From contig JBIOHP010000015.1 of NCBI GenBank assembly GCA_044449065.1, forward strand, positions 20,515 to 84,514: 64,000 nucleotides of DNA. Direction: 5' to 3'. This DNA comes from JBIOHP01 sp044449065 (GTDB taxonomy: Bacteria; Bacteroidota; Ignavibacteria; UBA10030; SZUA-254). The position numbers were made by a program, and so were the translations under genes. The notes beneath the pieces are model-generated. The model ran no database searches, was not told the origin of the DNA, and saw only the letters and a list, made by a program, of their open reading frames with translations. This document shows, one piece after another, positions 55,690-64,000 of the stretch (its first letter is position 1; each line of letters starts with the position of its first letter).

Positions 55690-55946
55690 GTTATTAACGC
55701 TCCAATTCACTGGCGGTTTTTAAGGCGACCCTTCAACTTCGATACTACTAAATAAACGTTCGCTATTTTTGAGATGAACCTAAACCCAAATGTACGATCG
55801 TTGATAACAAATCCTTAATTTGTATTTCACCACCGATCTTGGTAAATTGGATTGTTATTAGCATACATCACTTCATCCAACATCAGCGGAAATCAAAAAC
55901 TCAGACACGAACAATCATATTTATTTATTAAAATTGGAGCATTCAC

Positions 55947-56957
55947 ATGGTTTATAAAATTGGTATTAATGGTTTCGGTAGAATCGGACGGAATGTTTTC
56001 CGCGCCGGAGCTCATTCTCCCGAATTGGAATTTGTTGCTGTCAACGATATCACTAGCGCCGCCACATTAGGACATCTCTTGAAATACGATTCCGTGATCG
56101 GTAATTTTAGCGGCACGGTTGAAGTCAAAGATTCAACACTCGTAGTTAACGGAAAATCTATCAAGGTACTTTCTGAAAAAGATCCGAATAAGCTTCCATG
56201 GAAAGACCTTGGCGTCGATATTGTCATCGAATCAACTGGATTAAAGGGTTTCACGGACGGAGAAGACGCAAAAATTCATCTCAATAACGGTGCTAAAAAA
56301 GTTATTATCAGCGCACCGGCAAAAAAACCTGACGTAACCGTCGTTCTGGGAGTAAATGATAAGACTTACGATCCGTCAAAACACCACATTATTTCAAACG
56401 CATCTTGTACCACCAATTGTCTCGCACCCATTGCAATAGTTCTGATGCAGAACTTCGGTATCACTAAGGGTTTGATGACAACAATTCATTCATACACCAA
56501 CGATCAAAAATTGCTTGATCTCCCTCACTCCGACTTACGCAGGGCGAGGGCAGCAGCAATAAATATGATTCCCACTTCAACAGGCGCTGCAAAAGCCATC
56601 GGTCTGGTGATTCCTGAGCTAAAAGGAAAATTGGACGGGGTTGCTGTCCGAGTCCCCACTCCGAACGTCTCCGTCGTTGATCTGGTTATCGAAACTGAAA
56701 AAGTAACCACTGCCGATGAAGTGAAAGCGGCAATGAAGACCGCGGCAAACGGTCCACTGAAAAACATCCTTCAATATATTGATGAACCGTTAGTCTCAAG
56801 TGATTTTAAAGGCAATCCACACTCATCCATATTTGATGCTCCTCTGACGTATGTTATCGGCAACATGGTGAAAGTTCTTGCGTGGTATGATAACGAATGG
56901 GGGTATTCGTGCCGGGTTATTGATCTGACGAAAATGGTCGCGGCAAAGCTGCACTAA
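55947..56957 (+). CDS. gap: Glyceraldehyde-3-phosphate dehydrogenase, type I
   Basis: A 336-residue NAD-dependent glycolytic enzyme. NAD motif INGFGRIGRNVFRAG, catalytic Cys154 in SNASCTTNCLAP, His181 in TTIHSYTNDQ, then HSDLRRARAAAINMIPTSTG and the C-terminal VLAWYDNEWGYSCR. It precedes pgk, the next enzyme, with a terminator-like hairpin between them. Confidence 0.97.
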   Translation: MVYKIGINGFGRIGRNVFRAGAHSPELEFVAVNDITSAATLGHLLKYDSVIGNFSGTVEVKDSTLVVNGKSIKVLSEKDPNKLPWKDLGVDIVIESTGLKGFTDGEDAKIHLNNGAKKVIISAPAKKPDVTVVLGVNDKTYDPSKHHIISNASCTTNCLAPIAIVLMQNFGITKGLMTTIHSYTNDQKLLDLPHSDLRRARAAAINMIPTSTGAAKAIGLVIPELKGKLDGVAVRVPTPNVSVVDLVIETEKVTTADEVKAAMKTAANGPLKNILQYIDEPLVSSDFKGNPHSSIFDAPLTYVIGNMVKVLAWYDNEWGYSCRVIDLTKMVAAKLH

Positions 56958-56971
56958 AGCTTGCGGAATTC

Positions 56972-57004
56972 AAAAAGGTTAACGAAAACCCGGTTGCCTT
57001 TTTT
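56972..57004 (+). terminator. Terminator-like hairpin after gap
   Basis: AAAAAGGTTAAC and GGTTGCCTTTTTT can pair with one imperfect position around a short loop and end in a T run. It may partly stop transcription between gap and pgk. Confidence 0.65.
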
Positions 57005-57108
57005 GGTATGTAATTGCTTTAGGAATAATACTTAATCCCTCTAATATCTATTCACGAATAACCGTTGTATCAAAGTTTGAAATATTCGATTATTGCCGAA
57101 AAAGGATT

Positions 57109-58302
57109 ATGAATTTTTTAACAATTGATGATGTCCCCTTAAAAGGAAAACGTATTCTCACTCGTGTTGATTTCAATGTACCCATGGAGAAAGGCGAGGT
57201 GACGGATGATACTCGTATTTTAGAGTCACTGCCTACGATAAAAAAAATTCTCGATAGTGGTGGGAAAGCGATACTGATGAGCCACCTTGGCAGGCCAAAG
57301 GGAAAACGCAATTTGGAATTCACACTCCGACCCGTTGCTAAAAGGCTTTCATGGCTTCTTAGCCAAGACGTTAAATGCGCCCCTGATTGTGTCGGCGCTG
57401 AGACGCTCGGAATAGTAAATTCCCTCCCACACGGCGGATGCTTGCTCCTTGAAAATCTCCGTTTCCATGCCGAGGAGGAAGCAGACGATGTGGAGTTTTC
57501 AAAACAACTCGCTGAAATGGGCGATATCTATGTAGACGACGCTTTCGGAAGCGCACACCGCGCCCATGCCTCTACAGAGGGTGTAACCCGATTTCTTCAA
57601 CCGGCATTAGCAGGCTACTTAATGAGTAAAGAGCTTGAATATCTCGGGAGAGCGGTAGGAAATCCAACACGTCCCTTTGTGGCGATTCTCGGGGGGGCAA
57701 AAATCTCAGGAAAAATCGATGTGATTCAAAATCTAATGAATAAAGTCGACACCCTTATCATCGGCGGTGGGATGATGTTCACGTTCTATAAAGCCCGTGG
57801 TATCGAAGTCGGTACGTCGCTGTTAGAACCCGATAAAGTCGACCTTGCTCGCGCCATCTTGGATAAAGCATCAACTTCTAAAGTAAAATTACTTCTACCG
57901 GTTGATTGCGTTATCGCCGATAAGTTTGATAATAACGCAATTAGAAAAACTGTTTCAATAGATGCTATCACTCCAGGTTGGTCGGGGCTTGATATTGGTC
58001 CGGAATCTATTAAATTATTTAAAGTGGAATTAACGAAAGCTAAAACAGTCGTTTGGAACGGTCCGATGGGGGTTTTTGAGATGGACAATTTCGCAATTGG
58101 AACAATGGCAATAGCTAAAATACTCGCGGACATAACAAAAACAGGTTCAACTACAATTGTCGGTGGCGGCGATTCTGCGGCGGCAATCACAAAAGCAGGA
58201 CTTGCAAAACAGGTGTCGCATGTCTCTACCGGTGGCGGAGCTTCGCTCGAATTCCTCGAAGGAAAAATTTTACCTGGCGTCGCTGCTTTAACAATGAAAT
58301 GA
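57109..58302 (+). CDS. pgk: Phosphoglycerate kinase
   Basis: Makes ATP from 1,3-bisphosphoglycerate. The 397 residues match the family. Motifs: KRILTRVDFNVPMEKGEVTD, LMSHLGRPKGKRN, LLLENLRFHAEEE, the signature DDAFGSAHRAHAST, LGGAKISGKIDVI, VWNGPMGVFEM and GGGDSAAAITKAG with HVSTGGGASLEFLEG. Same strand as gap, 151 bases downstream. Confidence 0.97.
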   Translation: MNFLTIDDVPLKGKRILTRVDFNVPMEKGEVTDDTRILESLPTIKKILDSGGKAILMSHLGRPKGKRNLEFTLRPVAKRLSWLLSQDVKCAPDCVGAETLGIVNSLPHGGCLLLENLRFHAEEEADDVEFSKQLAEMGDIYVDDAFGSAHRAHASTEGVTRFLQPALAGYLMSKELEYLGRAVGNPTRPFVAILGGAKISGKIDVIQNLMNKVDTLIIGGGMMFTFYKARGIEVGTSLLEPDKVDLARAILDKASTSKVKLLLPVDCVIADKFDNNAIRKTVSIDAITPGWSGLDIGPESIKLFKVELTKAKTVVWNGPMGVFEMDNFAIGTMAIAKILADITKTGSTTIVGGGDSAAAITKAGLAKQVSHVSTGGGASLEFLEGKILPGVAALTMK

Positions 58303-58355
58303 AACCAAAACCTTCTCGATTGCGTTTAATCAATATGAGATCATTATAGCCCTAT

Positions 58356-59264
58356 ATGTCCTATTATCGTTATCAAAATTCGAGTTCAAATTATTACCGC
58401 CCTTCTTTATTTGGAGGATTTCAATTCTTTCCTCCTGTCATCAAGTACCTGCTGGTTACCAATATAGCTGTATTTGTGCTCGCCCGCTTTTTTTCTATAT
58501 TCGCCATTCGAGGCGTAGGAATCGATCCCGTAATTGAATCCCTACTTTTTTTATTTCCGCTCGGAAGAGGGTTTGAACCCTGGCAATTGATCACCTATAT
58601 GTTCATGCATGGTGGGATGATGCATTTGCTCTTCAACATGTTTGCCCTGTGGATGTTCGGGATGGAATTGGAAAACGATTGGGGTTCAAAAAAATTTCTG
58701 GGATACTATCTCCTATGCGGGATCGGAGCAGGTATTTCCAATCTGCTTCTTGGTCCCTTATTCGGTGCAGCAGGTCCAACAGTGGGGGCTTCAGGAGCGA
58801 TTTATGGTGTTTTGATTGCCTTCGGCATGATGTATCCGGACAGACCTATTTTCATCTATTTCCTTCTTCCGATCAGAGCGCGTTACTTCGTTATTCTCTA
58901 TATCGCCTTAGAACTTTATGCCGGAGTCACCGGCACCGCAGATGGTGTAGCTCATTTTGCTCACCTTGGGGGCGCTGCAGTTGGATTATTTTACATGCTT
59001 ATCGATGGAGGTTTCATCCCGGTTCAGCGCCTTTTCCACCAATCAAAACAGCGTTTCGTTACACAGGAGCATGTTAATGAATTCTCCAGAAATGGTCACG
59101 ACGATGTCACCGACGCAAAATATTATGACCTTCATAATGATGATAACCGTATCGATCAGGAACGTATTGATCAAATATTGGATAAGATAAGTCAGAACGG
59201 ATATCAAAGTCTCACAGATGATGAAAAACGGATTTTATTCGATGCGAGTAAGAAACTTAATTGA
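58356..59264 (+). CDS. Rhomboid-family intramembrane serine protease
   Basis: A 302-residue membrane protein with six or seven helices. The catalytic Ser146 is in TVGASGAIYGVL and the catalytic His203 in HFAHLGGAAVG; HGGMMHLLFNMFALWMFG is the usual helix-2 motif with Asn. The C-terminal cytoplasmic tail (ERIDQILDKISQNGYQSLT, DDEKRILFDASKKL) is an extension seen in Bacteroidota rhomboids. It cuts membrane proteins within the bilayer; its targets are unknown. Confidence 0.94.
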   Translation: MSYYRYQNSSSNYYRPSLFGGFQFFPPVIKYLLVTNIAVFVLARFFSIFAIRGVGIDPVIESLLFLFPLGRGFEPWQLITYMFMHGGMMHLLFNMFALWMFGMELENDWGSKKFLGYYLLCGIGAGISNLLLGPLFGAAGPTVGASGAIYGVLIAFGMMYPDRPIFIYFLLPIRARYFVILYIALELYAGVTGTADGVAHFAHLGGAAVGLFYMLIDGGFIPVQRLFHQSKQRFVTQEHVNEFSRNGHDDVTDAKYYDLHNDDNRIDQERIDQILDKISQNGYQSLTDDEKRILFDASKKLN

Positions 59265-59370
59265 AAGATCATTATATCCACTTTTTGTTATCGCGTACGA
59301 TTCACTTAGCGACGTATAATCAAGTTTAATCACGAACAACCCACGGACGGAGGACAATTAACTTACATCT

Positions 59371-60504
59371 ATGGATTTTGATATTCCGATATCATCTAAC
59401 GTGGACCAAATTTCCTTAAATCCTCATCCGACCTATAAAGTCGGTATCAGGCGGAAAACTCGTAAGGTGAATGTTGGTGGGATAATAGTCGGTGGAAACG
59501 CACCGATTTCCGTTCAAACCATGACGAAGACAAAAACATCCGACGTGGCTTCAACCATCAATCAGATTCAACAAGCAGCTGACGCAGGTTGCGATATTGT
59601 TAGGGTTACCGTAAACGATAAAGAGGCAGCGGATTCTATAGCCCAAATTGTCAAACTCTCACCTATTCCTGTCGTAGCAGATATACATTTCAATCACATC
59701 TTTGCGCTAAAAGCCATCGAGGGAAACGTTGCTAAGGTGCGCCTCAATCCCGGCAATATTGGTTCGCACGAACGAATCCGTCAAGTCTTATCTGCCGCAA
59801 AAGAAAAAAATATACCGATTCGTATTGGCGTAAATTCCGGATCCTTGGAGATTGATATCCTGCAGAAACACGGCTATCCGACGGCTGAGGCGCTCTTCGA
59901 AAGTGCGATGCGACATGTGGTGATATGCGAAAAATTCAATTTTAAGGATATCATCATCTCCGTTAAATCAACAGATGTAAGGTTAATGATCGAGGCATAC
60001 CGGCTTATCGCTGGAAAAACTGATATTCCTCTTCATCTTGGAGTCACCGAAGCCGGACCAACCAAAACAGGCACGATTAAATCAGCGGTGGGAATCGGTA
60101 CATTACTCGCTGAGGGAATTGGCGATACGATCAGAGTATCCCTTACGGATGATCCCGTGAGAGAAATTGAGGTTGGAAAAGAAATTCTCCGTTCGTTGAG
60201 CCTGGCGTCACGTAATGTTGAACTGATCGCCTGTCCTACCTGCGGAAGACTCGAAGTGGATCTTTTTGGTATCATGCGTCAGCTTGAAGAAAAACTTCAA
60301 GGGATAAAAAAACCGGTCAAAATTGCAGTGCTGGGTTGCGTTGTGAACGGACCTGGTGAAGCCAGTGAAGCAGATATCGGAATCGCAGCGGGTAAGGGGG
60401 TAGCGATTCTCTATCGTAAGGGGGTAGTGGTGAAACGTGTTAAGGAGGAGGATATTGTGACTACCATTATAGAAGAGGTTGAAAAATTTCAACCGGAGGG
60501 CTAA
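59371..60504 (+). CDS. ispG: 4-hydroxy-3-methylbut-2-enyl diphosphate synthase
   Basis: Iron-sulfur enzyme of the MEP isoprenoid pathway. The TIM-barrel part has VQTMTKTKTSDVASTINQI, GCDIVRVTVNDKEAA and VADIHFNH, and VRLNPGNIGS. The [4Fe-4S] ligands are in IACPTCGR and VLGCVVNGPGEASEADIGIA. The 377 residues correspond to the short bacterial form without the extra domain that occurs in some Bacteroidetes and chloroplast enzymes. Confidence 0.96.
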   Translation: MDFDIPISSNVDQISLNPHPTYKVGIRRKTRKVNVGGIIVGGNAPISVQTMTKTKTSDVASTINQIQQAADAGCDIVRVTVNDKEAADSIAQIVKLSPIPVVADIHFNHIFALKAIEGNVAKVRLNPGNIGSHERIRQVLSAAKEKNIPIRIGVNSGSLEIDILQKHGYPTAEALFESAMRHVVICEKFNFKDIIISVKSTDVRLMIEAYRLIAGKTDIPLHLGVTEAGPTKTGTIKSAVGIGTLLAEGIGDTIRVSLTDDPVREIEVGKEILRSLSLASRNVELIACPTCGRLEVDLFGIMRQLEEKLQGIKKPVKIAVLGCVVNGPGEASEADIGIAAGKGVAILYRKGVVVKRVKEEDIVTTIIEEVEKFQPEG

Positions 60505-60538
60505 TTCTTCAGCTTTTTAGGAACTTGATATTCAAGAT

Positions 60539-60578
60539 AGAAAGAGCATCCCAATTTTCGGGGTGCTCTTTCTATTTG
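60539..60578. terminator. Intrinsic terminator after ispG
   Basis: Arms AGAAAGAGCATCCC (60539-60552) and GGGGTGCTCTTTCT (60560-60573) pair over 14 positions with one T-G pair, followed by TCTATTTG. It lies between the convergent ispG and lipoprotein genes and could serve both. Confidence 0.85.
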
Positions 60579-60626
60579 ATTAAAAATTGTTATCGTTGGA
60601 TTTAATTTAATTGCCGTCTGTGAGCA

Positions 60627-61436
60627 TTAGTTCCATACTACATTGACAAGGTTCACTGTTTCAGCAACGAATGCATAATTCTTCGTGCCATGTAAGTTAA
60701 CTACATATCGATACTTCATTACTATAACAAGTCCATTGCCGGAAAATGTAGTGAGATCGGTAGGTGTGAGTATAACATACGGTGCAGTAGCAACAACTGA
60801 GTTTTTAAAGACCTGGTGTCCGTTTGCATCCGTGGCAATAACCATAATTGAGTCACTGGAACTTGGTGTATCCCATTTAACTGTATCGGGATTGGCATGA
60901 TTGAGTGTAGCTCCTGCAGCAGGCAACGTCACATTTGAGACTTTAGGTGCAGTAACCGAATCCTTGAAGGCGACTACACCGGCTACACCACCCGCGATAT
61001 TGAATACTGCCCATGAAACGCTATCAAACGTCACGCTTGGTTGGTTCACACCACCTAATGTTTTTGGAAGTGCGTAGATAACGCCGATAGAACGATTAAG
61101 TGTATCCATTGATACTGCGTTAACTTTTACATCTCCACCATAAACTAATACTACCGCAGGGCTTGCGGATGAATTCTGAAACCCACCAAATGCAGCTTTG
61201 GTTTCTGAAACAAGAGGTCCGATATTAAACGGTGCATCAACAACGCCAAACACACCGCCTATATTTTCAATAGGGGGAACGGGAAAGCTGCCATAGCTTG
61301 AACTCGGCATGGAAGCAGAACCACCGGCAGGATTTCCATTATCGGCGGGATTTGATTTATTGCATGACATCAATAAAAAACTTAAGGGGCAGACAGCTAT
61401 TACTAATACATTTAAAATAAATGACTTTCGAACCAT
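60627..61436 (-). CDS. Lipoprotein of unknown function
   Basis: A 269-residue lipoprotein with signal peptide ending FLLMSC (Cys25). After a Pro/Ser/Gly-rich linker comes a region of short beta strands. The segment VSNVTLPAAGATLNHANPDT and VKWDTPSSSDSIMVIATDAN looks like an immunoglobulin-like or fibronectin-type domain. No family was recognised. No close neighbour suggests a role. Confidence 0.75.
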   Translation of the reverse strand: MVRKSFILNVLVIAVCPLSFLLMSCNKSNPADNGNPAGGSASMPSSSYGSFPVPPIENIGGVFGVVDAPFNIGPLVSETKAAFGGFQNSSASPAVVLVYGGDVKVNAVSMDTLNRSIGVIYALPKTLGGVNQPSVTFDSVSWAVFNIAGGVAGVVAFKDSVTAPKVSNVTLPAAGATLNHANPDTVKWDTPSSSDSIMVIATDANGHQVFKNSVVATAPYVILTPTDLTTFSGNGLVIVMKYRYVVNLHGTKNYAFVAETVNLVNVVWN

Positions 61437-61647
61437 GTTTAATCCTCTTTTCTATTTTGAATGAATAATTCGTGATTAATAATGCAATAGCATCATTATC
61501 CCCTCATGTTCCATGGAATTATATGATGGGATTGATTATCGTCGAATACGTTACCAGAATATAAGAAAAATCCCTTTAATAAATGTGATAGGGCTCAAAA
61601 TTCTTAAATAATAATCTGTATAGAATACCTTAGAATTAACCAAAAAG

Positions 61648-63735
61648 CTAATAAGACGCTAGTTTGAGAGCAGAATTCATAATATCTTCTTCTTGTAATA
61701 ATATCGCTTTTTCCAGGATTCTCGAAAATGGAACTGGAGAAGCTTTTGATCCTATCCTTAAAATTGGCGCATCGAGATATTGGAATGCTCCCTCCACTGC
61801 AACAGAAGCTATTTCACCCCCGAATCCACCAAACATGGGATGTTCATGCACAATGAGTAATCTCCCGGTTTTTTTTACGGTCGCGAGAATCGCCTCCGTG
61901 TCAAGTGGATTTAACGATCGTAAATCAAGTACCTCGGCACTGATATTATGCAATTCTTTTAATTTATTCGCCACACGAAGAGAAAAATGGACTGGCGTTC
62001 CCCATGTAACAATACTGAGGTCAGTTCCGAAACACCGTAGTTTCGCCTTCCCAAACGATACAATATGATCAGGCGATGGTTTTGGAGCTTTTGTGAAGAA
62101 TTGGTTATAAAGATATTTATTTTCCAAATACATCGTAATTCCCCGGCTTCGCATTGACATACGCATTAAACCAATAGCATCATCGGCAAACGCCGGCATG
62201 ACTATTCTAATTCCGGGAATGGTTGCTAACGTTGCGTCGGGACTTTGCGAATGATATAATCCACCCGCGATATAGCCACCGGTTGCTAGGCGCATGACAA
62301 TATTGGGGACATATTGACCATTCGTCCGGTAGTATTCGTGAGAGCTTTCAATCAGGGCTTCCATCCCTGGCCAAAGATAATCAGCAAACTGAGCGGCTTC
62401 AATTACAACCCAAATGTCTTCACGGTATCTGCAGAATCCATTTGCTGTACCAATAATGAAATCCTCCGCAATCGGGGCATTAAAAATTCGCCTATTTCCA
62501 AATTCCTTTAACATCCCTTTGGTGAGGTTAAAAACTCCACCCTTCTCTTTGGAAGCGACATCTTGACCCCAAAGAAATGTATTCTCATTACGGCGAAACT
62601 CTTCTTTTAATGAATCATTGATCGCTTCTCGAAGGGTGAAAAATGGAGCTTCAGGATTTGGATGGGTATCTTCCGTCGAGATTGAGTATGGCTCTGGAGT
62701 TATGTATGCCAGAGCTGTTGAGGGATCGGGATCTGGTTCAGATTCAACTCGTACCGCCGCTTCATCAACCAGAATTTGATTCTCTTCTTCGATTTGGGTA
62801 AGTTCCTCATTTGAAAATTCCCCTCTTGATTGAAGATATTCACGCAGTCGCCGTACAGGATCATAGCGTTGAGCATCATTAATTTCGGCGGTTGACCGAT
62901 AGAGTTCCTGCTTATCAGAATTACTATGAGAATTTATTCTAATACAGTCTGCATGAATTAAAGCGGGACCTTCTCCTGATTTAATATAATCGAGTGTCGT
63001 TTGCATCGCACGCCAACAATCGAAAACGTTTGTTCCATCGCATTTTGTTATGTTTAATGAAGAAAAACCTACAAAATTATCAGACACATCCCGATTGGCA
63101 GCTTGTTCTTCAATCGGCACTGATATGCCATAATGGTTATTTTGGATCATAAAAACTACAGGCAATTTTTCTCGTGCTGCTCCGCTGATAGCTTCATAGA
63201 CAAATCCTTCTGAAACAGATGATTCTCCCATGCTCGCGAAAGCAATTTCATCTCCACCGTACTTCTTAATCGCTCTGGCAACTCCTACTGCATGAAGCGA
63301 GTGGTTGCCGGTAACTGACGATGTATTTTGTATTCTTATTTCGGGTTTCGCGAAATGATTACTCATGTGCCGTCCACCTGAAGCAACGTCAGTGGTTTTC
63401 GATAATCCATTGCGAATAATATCTTCGCACGTTAATCCTCCAGCAAGACAAGTCAATAGATCTCTGTAATATGGGAAAAGAAAATCTTTCCGTTGACGGA
63501 AAGATAAACCTAAAATTAATTGGATTCCCTCATGTCCGCTGCACGATGCGTGATATGACCATCCCTTTGCCTGTTTGATATACATCGCTGCTCGAAGATC
63601 GAGTGTGCGGCTTAAATGCATAAACTGATACCATCTTTTCAAAGTTTTGGAATGGACTACTATTCCCAAATCCCTTAACGGTTCTAAGAGAATTGGCATT
63701 GAATCCGATTCCAATTTTATCGTTTTTTCTGACAT
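61648..63735 (-). CDS. 2-oxoacid dehydrogenase E1, fused alpha and beta subunits
   Basis: A 695-residue thiamine-diphosphate enzyme, probably the branched-chain 2-oxoacid (2-oxoisovalerate) dehydrogenase E1. The alpha part (about 1-335) has SCSGHEGIQLILGL, FPYYRDLLTCLAGG, GGRHMSNHFA and the cofactor region FASMGESSVSEGFVYEA with QNNHYGISVP; the usual GDG reads GES here. The beta part (about 365-695) has LREAINDSLKEEFRRN, FNAPIAEDFIIGTANGF, IEAAQFADYLWPGMEAL, and IVHEHPMFGGFGGEIAS. Such fusions are known in Bacteroidota. The E2 and E3 genes are not next to it. Confidence 0.92.
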   Translation of the reverse strand: MSEKTIKLESDSMPILLEPLRDLGIVVHSKTLKRWYQFMHLSRTLDLRAAMYIKQAKGWSYHASCSGHEGIQLILGLSFRQRKDFLFPYYRDLLTCLAGGLTCEDIIRNGLSKTTDVASGGRHMSNHFAKPEIRIQNTSSVTGNHSLHAVGVARAIKKYGGDEIAFASMGESSVSEGFVYEAISGAAREKLPVVFMIQNNHYGISVPIEEQAANRDVSDNFVGFSSLNITKCDGTNVFDCWRAMQTTLDYIKSGEGPALIHADCIRINSHSNSDKQELYRSTAEINDAQRYDPVRRLREYLQSRGEFSNEELTQIEEENQILVDEAAVRVESEPDPDPSTALAYITPEPYSISTEDTHPNPEAPFFTLREAINDSLKEEFRRNENTFLWGQDVASKEKGGVFNLTKGMLKEFGNRRIFNAPIAEDFIIGTANGFCRYREDIWVVIEAAQFADYLWPGMEALIESSHEYYRTNGQYVPNIVMRLATGGYIAGGLYHSQSPDATLATIPGIRIVMPAFADDAIGLMRMSMRSRGITMYLENKYLYNQFFTKAPKPSPDHIVSFGKAKLRCFGTDLSIVTWGTPVHFSLRVANKLKELHNISAEVLDLRSLNPLDTEAILATVKKTGRLLIVHEHPMFGGFGGEIASVAVEGAFQYLDAPILRIGSKASPVPFSRILEKAILLQEEDIMNSALKLASY

Positions 63736-64000
63736 ATTTTACAATTATTTCCAATTTAAGTTAACTCTACATTTAAATGTAATTATATCTTGCGTGAAGA
63801 CAAAATTCTCCCATTGTAACTTATCGCGAATATGGCTATCTTTATATTTTATTGGTTATGAGAGGATTTTATTATAAACGATATTAATTCTGAAAAACAC
63901 AAGGTACATATATCCAATAATACATTTCCGGATAGCTAAAGTTGCTTTTTTCATCCCCATAAGGTTATCCTTCAGAATTCGTTATATTGTTTTATTAAAC
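63736..64000. other. AT-rich upstream region of the E1 gene
   Basis: No gene was seen. The region is AT-rich and should contain the promoter of the E1 gene on the minus strand, but I could not fix the boxes with confidence. Confidence 0.35.

Noticed and set aside
63241..63260. Changed thiamine-diphosphate motif (GES instead of GDG) in the E1 alpha part
   Set aside because: Fused E1 proteins of this group often vary here, and the following SEG and NNHYG motifs are intact, so loss of function is not implied.

Overview
The window most likely comes from a Gram-negative bacterium of the FCB group, close to Ignavibacteria and related Bacteroidota. The evidence is a type IX secretion C-terminal domain with the NYPNPFNP motif, a parA-parB-ridA-DUF5683 cluster, a fused alpha/beta E1 dehydrogenase, LpxB for lipid A, and many short Lol-type lipoproteins. 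Genes usually have Shine-Dalgarno sites. Three promoters that I could build are sigma70-like (TTGxxx, 17 bases, TATATT) rather than the TTTG / TAnnTTTG type of Bacteroidetes. No rRNA, tRNA, CRISPR array, complete insertion sequence or origin was recognised.

Layout. 1-8.0 kb: a tight minus-strand operon of a membrane-anchored GH2-like protein, smc, an MtnX-like phosphatase, an isoprenylcysteine-methyltransferase-like protein and lpxB (cut by the window edge). 8.4-13.5 kb: tpiA, a Phd/RelE-type toxin-antitoxin pair, sucC and delta-1-pyrroline-5-carboxylate dehydrogenase. 13.5-20.4 kb: an accessory region with an AT-rich SIR2-like gene, an AT-rich protein with a possible PD-(D/E)XK nuclease core, a 55-residue zinc-ribbon gene, a formylglycine-generating-enzyme-like lipoprotein and an HTH protein. 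All of these are embedded in long stretches of dispersed palindromic repeats. 20.4-24.4 kb: a GH3/beta-lactamase fusion and an N-acetylglucosamine kinase-like protein, fitting peptidoglycan recycling. 24.6-28.6 kb: a UPF0173 hydrolase, a small membrane protein, parA, parB, ridA and DUF5683. 28.8-33.6 kb: an inward-rectifier K+ channel, an FKBP isomerase, and a lipoprotein plus outer-membrane protein pair. 33.7-40.7 kb: spmA/spmB, proline dehydrogenase, an OPT peptide transporter, a PqqD-like protein and PepD dipeptidase; together with the P5C dehydrogenase at 12-13.5 kb these suggest growth on peptides and proline. 41-47.8 kb: a T9SS-exported surface protein, a zinc-binding anti-sigma-like membrane protein with a decayed copy of its own 5' end, and a divergent sigma-like protein. 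48.2-64 kb: an MFS transporter, a MacA-like adaptor and MacB-like permease without an ATPase gene, uvrB, comF, gapA, pgk, a rhomboid protease, ispG, a lipoprotein and a fused 2-oxoacid dehydrogenase E1.

The least ordinary features are four. First, the GH2-like protein has lost its expected catalytic residues and sits in front of smc. Second, the SIR2-like gene lies between two direct copies of a hairpin repeat, next to a putative nuclease. Third, several families of nested palindromic elements occur; one lies inside a duplicated gene end and another supplies a stop codon. Fourth, a PqqD/RRE-like protein follows a peptide transporter with no peptide-modifying enzyme in view. None of these is proven to be a new system from sequence alone.
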